In this document: positions 1-9,221 of the stretch, piece by piece
How the letters are laid out: every line of letters begins with the position of its first letter
Numbering within the stretch: position 1 is the stretch's first letter
From: Sandaracinaceae bacterium
GTDB taxonomy: Bacteria > Myxococcota_A > Polyangia > Polyangiales > Sandaracinaceae
Direction of reading: 5' to 3'
NCBI GenBank assembly: GCA_040218145.1
Contig: JAVJQK010000122.1
Location: forward strand, 248,001 to 312,000
DNA length: 64,000 nt
Notes under the pieces: model-generated
The model's input: the letters and a program-made list of their open reading frames with translations, nothing else
What the model was told of the DNA's origin: nothing
Databases searched by the model: none
Program-made: the position numbers and the translations under genes

Positions 1-506
1 ACGCTGGCCGCCTCCACCTGGCCGATCCAGCTCCGCGCGGCCGTGCGAAAGACGGCGCGGCTCTCGTCGAGGCCCATCCCGTCGAGCATGCGGCGCACGA
101 TGACGGTCCGCGTGCGCTCGAGGATGGCCGCGACCTCCGGGTCGTTGCCGATGCCGCTCCGCATGAGGGCCATGTAGGCCGCCTCGTGCTCCTCCACGAA
201 GTCGAGATAGGCCTCGAGCCCGGCGCGGGCGCGCTCGCTCTCGGGCAACGTCAGGTCCGGCGCGATGCGCGCGAGCAGGAGCCCCGCCGCGTTCTCCACG
301 CACGCGACGTAGAACGCGCGCTTGCCGCCGAAGTAGTGGTAGAGCAGCCCCTTCGACACCCCGGCCTCGCGGGCGATGTCGTCGATGGAGACCTCGTCGT
401 AGGAGCGCTCCGAGAAGAGGCGGAGCCCCAACGCGAGCAGCTGCGCGCGCCGCTCGTCGACCTGGAGGCGCGTCCGCGTTTGGGCTTCGGGCATCCCTCG
501 CATCAT
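1..506 (-). CDS. TetR-family transcriptional regulator (3' end beyond window)
   Basis: This reads leftward off the window edge, so only the first 168 residues are present. The N-terminal helix-turn-helix is typical of TetR repressors: a helix ending in LFSERSYDEVSI, then DDIAREAGVSKGLLYHYF and GGKRAFY. The rest is the helical ligand-binding and dimerisation domain. The protein starts with two adjacent Met codons (506 and 503), and a third lies at 494. Ligand and targets are unknown; the neighbouring gene on the right is a divergent lipoprotein. A TTGA-N7-TCAA inverted repeat lies just upstream, suggesting autoregulation (inference). Confidence 0.9.
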   Translation of the reverse strand, partial: MMRGMPEAQTRTRLQVDERRAQLLALGLRLFSERSYDEVSIDDIAREAGVSKGLLYHYFGGKRAFYVACVENAAGLLLARIAPDLTLPESERARAGLEAYLDFVEEHEAAYMALMRSGIGNDPEVAAILERTRTVIVRRMLDGMGLDESRAVFRTAARSWIGQVEAAS

Positions 507-515
507 GCCCACGTA

Positions 516-530
516 TTGACTTCCGTTCAA
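516..530. promoter_or_regulatory. Possible TetR operator, TTGA-N7-TCAA
   Basis: A 15-base inverted repeat with TTGA and TCAA half-sites sits 10 bases upstream of the tetR start codon. Many TetR-family repressors bind similar short palindromes at their own promoter. There is no second copy for comparison, so this is suggestive only. Confidence 0.35.
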
Positions 531-684
531 CGCAGCTCGGGACGAGGCGCAGCGCTTCGAGCTGTTCCAGCGGGCTTCCACCCGGACGAGCCGACGACCA
601 CGGCCTCGCGCGCGATTGCCTCGAGCGCGTCGGCGCGCCGGTCTGACGCTTGTCGTGACGCGCCCGCCTCGTCACGATCGAGGC

Positions 685-1869
685 GTGGGGCGATCTCTTC
701 TCTTCCTCGCGGCCGTCGCGCTCGGTGGCTGCGGGCTGTCACTGGACTTCGATCCGCCCGCCGACGCGCGCGCGGGCATGGACGCGGGCGTCGGCGATGG
801 GGGACGCGCCGAGTGCGAGTCCGACGCGGTCTGCGACGACGGCCTGGTCTGCAACGGCGCGGAGCGCTGCGACGCGGGCGTCTGCGTGAGTGGGCAGGCG
901 CCGCGCTGCGACGACGGGTTGGACTGCACCGACGACGCGTGTGACGAGGCCACGGCGGGCTGCGTGTTCACGCCGCGGTCCGAGCGCTGCCCGAGCGTGG
1001 GCTGCGCGGTCGGCGTGTGCGAGGTCGAGGTCGGCTGTCAGCTCGCGCCGATGGACGACGCCTGCGACGACGTCGTCGCCTGCACGGTGGATCGGTGCGG
1101 GATCGACGGGGAGTGCGTCTCGCTCCCCGACGACGCGCTCTGCGGCGCGGGCGAGGTCTGCCGCGACGACGGCTGCGGGCCGCCGCCGAGCTGCGCGACG
1201 GACTCCGACTGCGACGCGCCGCCGGTGTGCAAGCGCGGGGGGCGCTGCGAAGACGGTCGCTGCCTCTACGAAGAGGCGGCCGAGGACGCGCGCTGCGCGA
1301 GCGGCGATCCGTGCGAGCCCGCCTTCTGCGACGGAGGGCGCTGTGAGCGCTACCCGCGCCTCGACTGCGGGCCGACCAACCTCCGATCCTGCGTGAGAAT
1401 GGTGTGCGGGACCAACGGAACGGGCGCGCCGGACTGCGTGTCCGCAAATCGAGATGGCGAGAGCTGCGTGGGACCGGACGCGTGCTCACCCGGCACGTGT
1501 GACGGCGCGACCTGCGTGGCCCCGCCCCAGTGTGTGGCGCCGAACGCGTGCGAGACCTCGACTTGTGGGCCGGGCGGGTTCTGCATTCCGGGGTCTCGGG
1601 CTTGTCCCCCTGGCGCGAGCTGCGACCCCCTCTCCGGATCTTGCCAGTGCGACGACGGGCTGGCGGACTGCGACGGTGACGGCATGTGCGAGTGCGACCG
1701 CACGAACGCCTGGTGCGACGGCTCGGTCTGTCGGCCGTACCGCGCCTGCTCGGCGTGCGGGGGCGCCGCGAGCGAATGCTGTCCCTGCACTGGAATCTGC
1801 TTCGATCCCAGGTGCCTGTCGTGCTGCATGTTCTGTCCGTCTCCTGCGATGCCGACGTCGATGCCCTGA
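685..1869 (+). CDS. Cys-rich secreted lipoprotein
   Basis: I chose the GTG at 685 because it gives a compact lipoprotein signal, RSLLFLAAVALGGC, with a lipobox ending LGGC; the upstream extension is Arg-rich and implausible. The mature part (about 380 residues) is packed with Cys in repeating units of the type CDDGLVCNG..C..GVC, with many Asp and Gly. The spacing suggests a chain of small disulfide-bonded, possibly calcium-binding modules. Such proteins are very common in myxobacterial surface proteomes and mostly have no known function. There is no enzyme domain. It is followed by ruvA but is probably transcribed separately. Confidence 0.8.
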   Translation: MGRSLLFLAAVALGGCGLSLDFDPPADARAGMDAGVGDGGRAECESDAVCDDGLVCNGAERCDAGVCVSGQAPRCDDGLDCTDDACDEATAGCVFTPRSERCPSVGCAVGVCEVEVGCQLAPMDDACDDVVACTVDRCGIDGECVSLPDDALCGAGEVCRDDGCGPPPSCATDSDCDAPPVCKRGGRCEDGRCLYEEAAEDARCASGDPCEPAFCDGGRCERYPRLDCGPTNLRSCVRMVCGTNGTGAPDCVSANRDGESCVGPDACSPGTCDGATCVAPPQCVAPNACETSTCGPGGFCIPGSRACPPGASCDPLSGSCQCDDGLADCDGDGMCECDRTNAWCDGSVCRPYRACSACGGAASECCPCTGICFDPRCLSCCMFCPSPAMPTSMP

Positions 1870-1910
1870 TCCGCTCGATCGCGATCGCTGCTCCGACGTT
1901 CAGCGTGTGG

Positions 1911-1916
1911 TAGCGT
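1911..1916 (+). promoter_or_regulatory. -10-like TAGCGT, six bases before ruvA start
   Basis: TAGCGT ends exactly six bases before the GTG of ruvA, and no Shine-Dalgarno lies between. The geometry would place the transcription start at the start codon, giving a leaderless message. The same spacing recurs before several other genes here. Confidence 0.45.
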
Positions 1917-1922
1917 CCGCCC

Positions 1923-2552
1923 GTGATCGGAAGGCTCCGCGGAGTGATCGCCGAACGCCTCCCCGACGGCTCCGCCATCGTGGACGTCGGGGGCGTCGGC
2001 TATGAGGTCTTCATCCCGCTCGGGACCCTGGGGAAGCTCGCCAGCCCGCCCGAGCCGGTGACGCTTCACGTGCACACGCACGTGCGAGAAGACGCGCTCG
2101 TGCTCTACGGGTTCGGCCGCTTCGAGGACCGGACGGCGTTCCGCACCCTGCTCGGCATCTCCAACATCGGGCCCAAGAGCGCGCTGGCGATCCTGAGCGC
2201 CATGGACGCCCGGCAGCTCGCGTCGGCGATCGCGAGCCAGGACAAGACGCGCTTCAAGGGCATCCCCGGCGTGGGCAAGCGCACGGTCGAGCGGCTGCTG
2301 CTCGAGCTCAAGGACAAGCTCGGCTTCGTCAGCCTCGCGGCGAGCGCGGCGCGGTCGGACGGTAAGTCCAACGGCCAGCCCGCCGCGGCGTCGCTCGACG
2401 ACGACGCCCCGCTCGCCCAGGTGGCGCAGATGCTCGTCACGATGGGCTTCAAGCCCGTCGAGGCGGACCGCGCGGTCGCCGCGGTGGCCGACGACGCGGA
2501 GGGCGAGCCCTTCGAGACCCTGATGAAGCGCGCCCTGGCGCAGCTGAGCTGA
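1923..2552 (+). CDS. ruvA: Holliday junction DNA helicase subunit RuvA
   Basis: RuvA binds the four-way Holliday junction as a tetramer and loads the RuvB motor for branch migration in recombinational repair. The 209-residue length is normal. The N-terminal OB-fold begins MIGRLRGVI and contains [10 protein letters not shown]. Two helix-hairpin-helix motifs follow, around residues 71-93 ([10 protein letters not shown]) and 113-138 (GIPGVGKRT). The flexible linker and the C-terminal RuvB-contact domain ([12 protein letters not shown]) are complete. ruvB follows after 7 bases, so the two form an operon. ruvC is not in the window. Confidence 0.97.
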   Translation: MIGRLRGVIAERLPDGSAIVDVGGVGYEVFIPLGTLGKLASPPEPVTLHVHTHVREDALVLYGFGRFEDRTAFRTLLGISNIGPKSALAILSAMDARQLASAIASQDKTRFKGIPGVGKRTVERLLLELKDKLGFVSLAASAARSDGKSNGQPAAASLDDDAPLAQVAQMLVTMGFKPVEADRAVAAVADDAEGEPFETLMKRALAQLS

Positions 2553-2559
2553 GACCGAG

Positions 2560-3594
2560 ATGCCCATTCAGCGGAGCGAGCCCGAGCCGGGCATCCTGGA
2601 CCCGAGCCAGGACCTCGAGGACAACGCCGACGCGAGTCTGCGACCCAAGCACCTCGCCGACTTCGTCGGGCAGCCCTCGCTCGTCGAGAACCTGAGCATC
2701 TACGTGCAGGCCGCGCGCAGGCGCGGCGGCGCGCTGGACCACGTGCTGCTCTTCGGCCCGCCCGGGCTCGGCAAGACCACCCTCGCGTTCATCCTCGCCG
2801 AGGAGATGCAGAAGCAGATCACCGTCGCGCACGCGCCGGCCATCGAGCACAAGGGGCAGCTCGCCGCGCTGCTCACCAAGCTCGAGCCGGGCGACGTGCT
2901 CTTCATCGACGAGATCCACCGCCTCAGCAGCGTGGTCGAGGAGAACCTCTACACCGCGATGGAGGACTTCCGGATCGACATGGTGCAGGGCGACGGCCCG
3001 ATGGCGACGGCCTGGACCCTGAACCTCTCGCCCTTCACGCTCGTCGGCGCGACCACGCGCACGGGGCTGCTGACCGGGCCGATGCTCTCGCGCTTCGGCA
3101 TCGAGGCGCGGCTCGACTACTACGACGCGGCCAGCCTCGCGCGCATCGTGCGGCGGAGCGCGGCCATCCTCGAGGTCGACATCACCGACGAGGCCTGCGA
3201 GGAGATGGCGCGCCGCGCGCGGGGCACCCCGCGGATCGCCAACCGCCTGCTGCGGCGCGCGCGCGACTTCGCCGAGGTGCTCTCCGACGGGACCCTCGAC
3301 GCGCGGACCGCGCGAGAGGCGCTCGAGCGGCTCGAGGTGGACGAGGCGGGGCTCGACGAGATGAACCGGCGCTTCCTGCGCGTGATCATCGAGACCTACG
3401 GCGGCGGCCCGGTCGGCATCGAGGCGCTCGCCGCGACGCTGAGCGAGCCGCGGGACACGCTCGAGGACGTGATCGAGCCCTATCTCCTCCAGCAGGGGTT
3501 CCTGGCGCGAACGGCGCGGGGCCGGCTCGCCACGGACAGGGCGTACACGCACCTCGGGCTGAAGAAGGGTCGCACCCAGAACAGCCTCTTCTGA
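2560..3594 (+). CDS. ruvB: Holliday junction DNA helicase motor RuvB
   Basis: This AAA+ ATPase forms hexamers that pump DNA through the RuvA-bound junction. At 344 residues it is full length. Visible motifs are Walker A GPPGLGKT (residues 66-73), Walker B with DEIH (117-120), the arginine-finger region GPMLSRFG, and a C-terminal winged-helix DNA-binding domain starting near [10 protein letters not shown]. It lies 7 bases after ruvA and is co-transcribed with it. The next gene, cysD, is functionally unrelated and separated by 86 bases containing hairpins. Confidence 0.98.
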   Translation: MPIQRSEPEPGILDPSQDLEDNADASLRPKHLADFVGQPSLVENLSIYVQAARRRGGALDHVLLFGPPGLGKTTLAFILAEEMQKQITVAHAPAIEHKGQLAALLTKLEPGDVLFIDEIHRLSSVVEENLYTAMEDFRIDMVQGDGPMATAWTLNLSPFTLVGATTRTGLLTGPMLSRFGIEARLDYYDAASLARIVRRSAAILEVDITDEACEEMARRARGTPRIANRLLRRARDFAEVLSDGTLDARTAREALERLEVDEAGLDEMNRRFLRVIIETYGGGPVGIEALAATLSEPRDTLEDVIEPYLLQQGFLARTARGRLATDRAYTHLGLKKGRTQNSLF

Positions 3595-3600
3595 GACTTA

Positions 3601-3619
3601 CCCGACTTTTCCGGTCGGG
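3601..3619 (+). terminator. Weak hairpin after ruvB
   Basis: A six-base-pair stem (CCCGAC / GTCGGG) with a seven-base T-rich loop starts six bases after the ruvB stop. There is no U-tract behind it, so it may be a weak or factor-assisted terminator. A second small hairpin (GGGCT / AGCCC, 3653-3669) lies nearer cysD. Confidence 0.35.
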
Positions 3620-3680
3620 ATAGCGGTGTAAACTCCGCGACATCCCCGGAACGGGCTGCTATAGAGCCCGAAGCGAGACC

Positions 3681-4589
3681 ATGGCGACGTATCAGCTGAG
3701 TCATCTGAGGGCCCTCGAGGCCGAGGCCATCGACATCTTCCGCGAGCTGGCCGCCGAGCGAGAGCGGCCCGTGCTGCTGTTCTCTGGCGGCAAGGACAGC
3801 ATCGTGCTGCTCCACCTCGCGAAGAAGGCGTTCCGCCCGGCCCGCTTCCCCTTCCCCATCATGCACGTGGACACCGGGCACAACTTCCCGGAGGCCATCG
3901 AGTTCCGCGACCGCACCGTCGAGCAGCTCGGCGAGCGGCTGATCGTGGCCAGCGTCCAGAAGGCGATCGACGAGGGCAAGCTGGTCGAGGAGACGGGGCC
4001 GCGCGCGAGCCGGAACCGGCTGCAGATCGTGCCGCTGCTCGAGGCGATCGAGGAGCACCAGTTCGACGTGGCGATCGGCGGCGCGCGCCGCGACGAGGAG
4101 CGCGCGCGGGCCAAGGAGCGCATCTTCAGCCACCGCGACGAGTTCGGGCAGTGGGACCCGAAGAACCAGCGCCCCGAGCTCTGGTCGCTCTACAACGGCC
4201 GCCTGCGCAAGGGAGAGCACTTCCGGGTCTTCCCCCTGAGCAACTGGACCGAGCTCGACATCTGGCAGTACATCCAGCAGGACGAGATCGAGATCCCCGA
4301 GCTCTACTTCGCGCGGACGCGCAAGGTCTTCGCGCGCGACGGGCTGCTCTACTCGCCCGCGCCCTTCATCGAGCATCTGCCCGGCGAAGAGGTCATCGAG
4401 GCGAAGGTCCGCTTCCGCACCATCGGCGACATGAGCTGCACGGGCGCCGTCCGGAGCGACGCCGAGACGCTCGAGCAGGTCATCGAGGAGGTCGCGGCGG
4501 CCCGCATCACCGAGCGCGGGGCCACCCGCGCCGACGACCGCATGAGCGAGGCGGCGATGGAAGACCGCAAGCGTGAAGGGTACTTCTGA
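3681..4589 (+). CDS. cysD: Sulfate adenylyltransferase subunit 2
   Basis: CysD is the catalytic adenylyltransferase of ATP sulfurylase, forming adenosine 5'-phosphosulfate from ATP and sulfate; its CysN partner supplies GTP-hydrolysis energy. The PP-loop SGGKDS is at residues 35-40. The later conserved blocks IGGARRDEERARAKER and NWTELDIWQYI are intact, as is the C-terminal RFRTIGDMSCTGAV segment. Length (302) is normal. cysN follows after two bases. Two sulfotransferase-like genes elsewhere in the window would need activated sulfate, but a link is only suggestive. Confidence 0.97.
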   Translation: MATYQLSHLRALEAEAIDIFRELAAERERPVLLFSGGKDSIVLLHLAKKAFRPARFPFPIMHVDTGHNFPEAIEFRDRTVEQLGERLIVASVQKAIDEGKLVEETGPRASRNRLQIVPLLEAIEEHQFDVAIGGARRDEERARAKERIFSHRDEFGQWDPKNQRPELWSLYNGRLRKGEHFRVFPLSNWTELDIWQYIQQDEIEIPELYFARTRKVFARDGLLYSPAPFIEHLPGEEVIEAKVRFRTIGDMSCTGAVRSDAETLEQVIEEVAAARITERGATRADDRMSEAAMEDRKREGYF

Positions 4590-4591
4590 TC

Positions 4592-5890
4592 ATGGGTGAG
4601 CTCGTCGAGACCGGGACCGCCAGGGGCATCGCGGAGGGGCGCGATCTGCTCCGCTTCATCACCGCGGGCAGCGTGGACGATGGCAAGTCGACCTTGATCG
4701 GTCGGCTGCTCTACGACACGAAGACGATCTTCGAAGATCAGCTCGAGCACGTCGAGGACGTGAGCAAGCGCCGCGGCGACGAGCGCACGAACCTCGCGCT
4801 CTTGACCGATGGCCTGCGCGCCGAGCGCGAGCAGGGCATCACGATCGACGTCGCGTACCGCTACTTCTCGACCCCGCGCCGCAAGTTCATCATCGCCGAC
4901 GCGCCGGGGCACATCCAGTACACGCGCAACATGGTCACGGGCGCGACGACCGCGAACCTCGCGATCGTGCTCGTCGACGCGCGCCACGGGCTGGTGGAGC
5001 AGTCGCGCCGCCACGCCTTCCTGGCGTCGCTGCTGGGTATCCCGCACATCGTCTTCGCGGTGAACAAGATGGACCTCGTCGACTACGACGAGGCGGTCTT
5101 CGAGCGCATCAAGGCGGAGTTCACCGACTGGGCCGCGAAGCTGCGCGTTCGGGACATCTCCTTCATCCCGCTCAGCGCGCTCCACGGCGACAACGTCGTG
5201 GACAAGAGCGAGAACATGCCGTGGTACCGCGGCACGCCTCTCCTCTACCACCTCGAGACGGTGCACATCGCGTCCGACCGCAACCTCATCGACGTGCGCT
5301 ACCCGGTGCAGTGGGTGATCCGCCCGCAGTCCGACGAGCACCACGACTACCGCGGGTACGCGGGCACGGTGGCGGGCGGCATCCTCAAGCCCGGCGACGA
5401 CGTGATCGCGCTCCCGAGCGGCTTCACCAGCAAGATCAAGCGCATCGAGACCTACGACGGCGACGTCGACGAGGCCTTCCCGCCGATGGCGGTGACGGTG
5501 CACCTCGAAGACGACCTCGACGTCTCGCGCGGCGACATGCTCTGCCGCCCGAACAACCAGCCCACCGTCGGCCAGGACCTCGACGCGATGGTCAGCTGGA
5601 TGGTGGACCGCCCGCTCAAGAAGCGCGGCCGCTACGCGCTCAAGCACACGACGCGCTGGGTCCGCGCGATGGTCACGGAGCTCCAGTACCGGCTCGACGT
5701 CAACACGCTCCACCGCGACGAGAGCGCGACAGAGCTCGGCCTGAACGACATCGGCCGCGTGAAGCTCCGCACGACCGCGCCCATCTTCTTCGACAGCTAC
5801 GAGCGCAACCGGACCACGGGCTCGTTCATCCTCGTCGACGAGACCACCAACGACACCGTGGCCGCCGGCATGCTGCTCGGCGACCGCTGA
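4592..5890 (+). CDS. cysN: Sulfate adenylyltransferase subunit 1 (GTPase)
   Basis: CysN is the EF-Tu-like GTPase that drives CysD. The G1 motif GSVDDGKST is at residues 26-34, followed by the switch block EREQGITIDVAYRYF, the G3 motif DAPGH and the G4 motif NKMD. Beta-barrel domains II and III complete the 432 residues. There is no C-terminal APS kinase (CysC) fusion, which some bacteria carry, and no cysC or cysH next to it, so the kinase or reductase must be elsewhere. It is translationally close to cysD (2-base gap). Confidence 0.97.
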   Translation: MGELVETGTARGIAEGRDLLRFITAGSVDDGKSTLIGRLLYDTKTIFEDQLEHVEDVSKRRGDERTNLALLTDGLRAEREQGITIDVAYRYFSTPRRKFIIADAPGHIQYTRNMVTGATTANLAIVLVDARHGLVEQSRRHAFLASLLGIPHIVFAVNKMDLVDYDEAVFERIKAEFTDWAAKLRVRDISFIPLSALHGDNVVDKSENMPWYRGTPLLYHLETVHIASDRNLIDVRYPVQWVIRPQSDEHHDYRGYAGTVAGGILKPGDDVIALPSGFTSKIKRIETYDGDVDEAFPPMAVTVHLEDDLDVSRGDMLCRPNNQPTVGQDLDAMVSWMVDRPLKKRGRYALKHTTRWVRAMVTELQYRLDVNTLHRDESATELGLNDIGRVKLRTTAPIFFDSYERNRTTGSFILVDETTNDTVAAGMLLGDR

Positions 5891-6020
5891 GTCACAGGAC
5901 GATCTCCGCGAGGATCCCCAGCTGTCCGCCGATCGCCCTCGGGTCGAGGCGGACGGCGCCCGCCTGGGTGTAGACGGGGCCGTGGTCACCGCGACTCCAG
6001 ATCGTTTACCCTCCGGCAAC

Positions 6021-7595
6021 GTGATCGCGGCCATTCCCAGCGAGCGGGACGTCTACGCCAACCTCCTGCGCGACTCGCGCGGGCTCCGACGCGACCAGTC
6101 GTCCGCGCGGGACACCTGGTTCGCGCAGCTCCCGTGGGATCAGAAGGAGCAGACCCTCTTCGAGCTCGAGATGCTGCTGAAGGGGCTGGCCACGTTCGGA
6201 AACCCGCGCAATCACCCGGGCCCGCCGCGCGCGACGGCCGCGGTGGCGCACGACTTCCTGGAGGAGCTCCGCATCCTGCGCGAGGGCCTCAGCCGCGTCG
6301 GCCCCCTGGTTCGCAGCCTGCTCGGCGACCGCGAGAAGGCGTACACCTTCACGCGCTACCTCGAGACCGTGCTGCCCGAGGACTCCGCGCGCGGGCGCCT
6401 CCTCCAGGAGCAGCTGACCCAGGACACCCCCGAGGAGTCGCTCTTCGTCCTGCGGAACGCGTTCGGCGCGATGCAGGACCTCGCGGACGGCCTGCTGCGG
6501 CTCCAGCTGGTGCCCAACCGCCTCTACTCGGCGCTCCACGGAACGCTGACCCGCGAGATCGGGCGGAACGTCTACTTCAACCCCCTGCTCGCCCTCGAGT
6601 TCAGGCCGGAGTTCGACCGGATCCGGAGCGCCGAGGTGCTCGAGGCGCTGCACACGGTGCGGAGCGAGGCCGCCCACCGGGTCGTCGCGCTGACGATGCT
6701 GGCCCTCTTCCGCGCGCTCCGGTACCTCGAGATGGTCGATCGCTACGCCGCCGACGCGTCCTCCGCGCGGCGCGCCTACCTCATCCTCGCGGTGCTCCGG
6801 AGCGACATGCGCGCGCTCACCCGATACCTCGGGCGACACGCCGGGGACGTCATCGCGGGCGGGCTCGAGCGCGAGCTGCTCTCGGTTCACGCGGTCGAGA
6901 TCGGAGATCGGCGCCCCGACCTCGAGCACGAGGCGCGCTGGCTCTCGAACCTGCGGAACGGGCTCGAGACGGTCGCGAACGCGCTGCGCGTGGACGTCCG
7001 CAAGGTCTTCCTCTTCGATCTGCCCGGCCCGAGCGAGGGGGTCGTCGGCGCGGAGCTCGGCCCTCAGCTCATCGTCGCGTCGGCCACCCTCCGCGCCTCG
7101 GCGCACCACGCGATCGTCTCGCTCTGTCGGGTGCTCTCCCCGGGTCACCCCGCGCCCGTGCTGTCGTCGGACGCGCTGAGCCGCAAGGCGGAGAGCGAGC
7201 GGCTGCGGCGCGAGGTCTGGATGTTCATGCAGATCCTCCGCGCCTTCCTCGCCAAGGCCCGCGCGGCCGACGGCAGCGCCGATCGCTGGGCGGGCGCGGC
7301 GAGCTTCCAGTTCGTGCGGGACTTCCTCTCGCACTTCCGCGCCATCGGCTATCAGCTCGTGCGCGCCAACGACTACGAGCGCCTCGACCCCTTCATCTCC
7401 GCGCTCGAGGGTCTCCGCGACGTGGATCTGCTCGAGTCCGAGCGGCTCGCCGCCGCCGCGACGGAGTGCCGCCGCTTCTACACCTTCCTGGAGGAGCTCT
7501 TCCGCGAGGTCTCGCAGCGGGCGGAGCTGCGCGGGGTCACCTTCGACCGGCGCGACGCGACCGAGACCTTGAAGATCTACCTCGGTCGGGCCTGA
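6021..7595 (+). CDS. Helical protein of unknown function
   Basis: I do not recognise a family. The product is about 524 residues, predominantly alpha-helical, Arg/Leu/Ala-rich, without a signal peptide, transmembrane segment or nucleotide-binding motif. It contains runs such as EELRILREGLSRVGPL and FVRDFLSHFRAIGYQL, so it is probably a soluble cytoplasmic scaffold or helical-repeat protein. An in-frame GTG at 5982 would add 13 residues, but TACCCT lies 8 bases before the GTG at 6021, resembling other start regions here, so I prefer 6021. Codon use is native. Neighbours give no functional clue. Confidence 0.75.
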   Translation: MIAAIPSERDVYANLLRDSRGLRRDQSSARDTWFAQLPWDQKEQTLFELEMLLKGLATFGNPRNHPGPPRATAAVAHDFLEELRILREGLSRVGPLVRSLLGDREKAYTFTRYLETVLPEDSARGRLLQEQLTQDTPEESLFVLRNAFGAMQDLADGLLRLQLVPNRLYSALHGTLTREIGRNVYFNPLLALEFRPEFDRIRSAEVLEALHTVRSEAAHRVVALTMLALFRALRYLEMVDRYAADASSARRAYLILAVLRSDMRALTRYLGRHAGDVIAGGLERELLSVHAVEIGDRRPDLEHEARWLSNLRNGLETVANALRVDVRKVFLFDLPGPSEGVVGAELGPQLIVASATLRASAHHAIVSLCRVLSPGHPAPVLSSDALSRKAESERLRREVWMFMQILRAFLAKARAADGSADRWAGAASFQFVRDFLSHFRAIGYQLVRANDYERLDPFISALEGLRDVDLLESERLAAAATECRRFYTFLEELFREVSQRAELRGVTFDRRDATETLKIYLGRA

Positions 7596-7629
7596 CCGGC
7601 GGGCTCTCCCCGGCGGGCTCGGCGTCTGC

Positions 7630-7635
7630 TAGCTT
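7630..7635 (+). promoter_or_regulatory. -10-like TAGCTT, six bases before start
   Basis: TAGCTT is followed by six bases and the GTG of the lipoprotein gene. There is no Shine-Dalgarno, consistent with a leaderless transcript. Confidence 0.45.
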
Positions 7636-7641
7636 GGTCCC

Positions 7642-9105
7642 GTGCGTGAACTTTTCCTGGGCCTCACCTTCGCTTCTCTCTGCCTGGCGTGCAGCGCCGA
7701 GGCGCCGGCCGCGCCGGACGGCGGGACCGTGTCGAATCCCGACGGCGGCGTCGTCGAGCCCCCGGGCCCGGAGTGCGCGGGCGACGAGGACTGCGGCCGC
7801 GGCTTCGTCTGCGCCGCCGTCGCGGGCGTGCCGACCTGCGTGGCCGACCCCAATCCGCCGCCCCCCGGGGACGGCAGCGACTGCTCGCCCTGCCCGTCGC
7901 CCGGCGAGTGCCGCGACGACATCTGCGTGCAGCCTTCGGCGAGCGGCGCCTTCTGCGAGTTCGACCCGGAGTGCGGCGAAGGCCTGCTCTGCATCGCGGG
8001 CCGCTGCACGCCCGATCCGCGAGAGCCGACCCCCTGCGAGGACACGAGCGACTGCTACGCCGGCCTGACCTGCGGGCCCGACATGCTCTGCATCTGCACC
8101 TACACGACGGACTGCCCGATCGGGCTGATCTGCGCGGACGGCAGCTGCGTCCCCGGCCCGGGCGGTGAGCCCTGTGTGGCCGACTCCGAGTGCATGGAGC
8201 CGGGCCACGTGTGCGACGGAGGCCGCTGCCGCCCCGGCGCGGTCTGCGACATCGCCCACCCGGACTTCGCGGGCACCTGGAGCATGACGAGCGAGCTGCG
8301 CATCCGGGAGGCGCTCCCCGACTGGCTCGACAGCTTCCTGACCACCGTCGAGGGGCCCCTCCGCTTCATCGCGGGCGACGCGGCGTGCTTCGAGTTCGGG
8401 CTGCCCAACTGGGTCGAGATGGAGATCTGCGATCTGGTCCGCCCGCTCATCGAGCGCCACGTACCGGCGTGGGCGCCCCCGCTCGCGCGCGCCATCGCCG
8501 ACATGAACGACACCCTCAACACGTGGGTGATCGACGAGACGATGGTGCTCGAGAACGGCGCGGTCACCGACAGCTACCGCGGCACCCACACCTGGGATCG
8601 CATCACCATCTACTACCGCTCGACGCCGCTGATGGGCACGCCCGAGACCATCCGCGACTGGCGCTTCTCGCCCTCCCCGTTCAACGCGTCGGCGGTCTGC
8701 GGCAGCTTCCACATCGAGCGCCACGACGTGAACGTCTCGATCGGCGCGATCATCGCCTGGGTCGTCGACGTGCTCGTCTACACCCTGACCGACGGCGAGC
8801 ACGACACGCTCGGCGGCGCGCTCGCGGGCGCGGCCAGCGGCTTCTGCCGCGCGCTGGGCGACTTCGCGGAGGACAACGTCGACTACCGCAACGTCGGCGA
8901 CACCGTCTACAACGTCTGCACGATGCAGATCGCGGCCCAGGTCGACCGCGCGCTCATGGCGCTGCTCGACGCCCGCATCGGCACCTCCCCGATCACCCTA
9001 CGCGGCCACGCGCCCGTCACCGGCCCCAGCTCGCTCCGCCCCGGCCACTGGGACGGGACCCTGCTCGGCTCGGAGTTCACCGGCGACTTCAACGCCGAGC
9101 GCTGA
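7642..9105 (+). CDS. Cys-rich lipoprotein with C-terminal unknown domain
   Basis: The GTG start gives MRELFLGLTFASLCLACS, a lipoprotein signal with lipobox CLAC. Residues about 35-205 form several Cys-rich modules (for example CAGDEDCGRGFVC, CVADSECMEPGHVC). From about residue 210 there is a larger globular domain beginning HPDFAGTWSMTSEL. A protein encoded at 11692-13593 has a comparable middle section (FAGVWDLDNRF), so the two probably share a fold described only in myxobacterial lipoproteins. It is likely anchored in the outer membrane. No catalytic motif is visible. Confidence 0.8.
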   Translation: MRELFLGLTFASLCLACSAEAPAAPDGGTVSNPDGGVVEPPGPECAGDEDCGRGFVCAAVAGVPTCVADPNPPPPGDGSDCSPCPSPGECRDDICVQPSASGAFCEFDPECGEGLLCIAGRCTPDPREPTPCEDTSDCYAGLTCGPDMLCICTYTTDCPIGLICADGSCVPGPGGEPCVADSECMEPGHVCDGGRCRPGAVCDIAHPDFAGTWSMTSELRIREALPDWLDSFLTTVEGPLRFIAGDAACFEFGLPNWVEMEICDLVRPLIERHVPAWAPPLARAIADMNDTLNTWVIDETMVLENGAVTDSYRGTHTWDRITIYYRSTPLMGTPETIRDWRFSPSPFNASAVCGSFHIERHDVNVSIGAIIAWVVDVLVYTLTDGEHDTLGGALAGAASGFCRALGDFAEDNVDYRNVGDTVYNVCTMQIAAQVDRALMALLDARIGTSPITLRGHAPVTGPSSLRPGHWDGTLLGSEFTGDFNAER

Positions 9106-9124
9106 ACGCGCTCAGCGCTTCGGC
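9094..9124 (+). terminator. Hairpin overlapping the lipoprotein stop codon
   Basis: A stem of AGCGCTGA with TCAGCGCT (8 pairs) is extended by GCCG/CGGC after a one-base bulge, and it overlaps the TGA stop. It lacks a U-tract but is the only strong structure between this gene and the next promoter. Confidence 0.4.
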
Positions 9125-9180
9125 TCGCTGGGATTCGATGGCGCCACGCAACCGGGGCGACGTCGGCCCGACATGGGGTA

Positions 9181-9196
9181 GCCTGCGGTCGCAGGC
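9181..9196. promoter_or_regulatory. Inverted repeat at the predicted transcription start
   Basis: GCCTGCG and CGCAGGC flank two bases. The left arm overlaps the last four bases of a -10-like TAGCCT (9179-9184), so the repeat would cover the transcription start of the next gene. It could be an operator or a 5' hairpin; nothing decides between them. Confidence 0.3.
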
Positions 9197-9221
9197 AAGA
9201 CCTCTGTCCCCAGGAGCCCAC

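Noticed and set aside
1877-1887. GATCGCGATCG palindrome upstream of ruvA
   Set aside because: GATCG/CGATC runs are frequent by chance here and lie outside the proposed promoter.
5892-5994. Minus-strand stretch reading like the end of a protein (QAGAVRLDPRAIGGQLGILA)
   Set aside because: It has no start codon and a stop immediately upstream; only 34 codons. A gene remnant is possible but cannot be supported.
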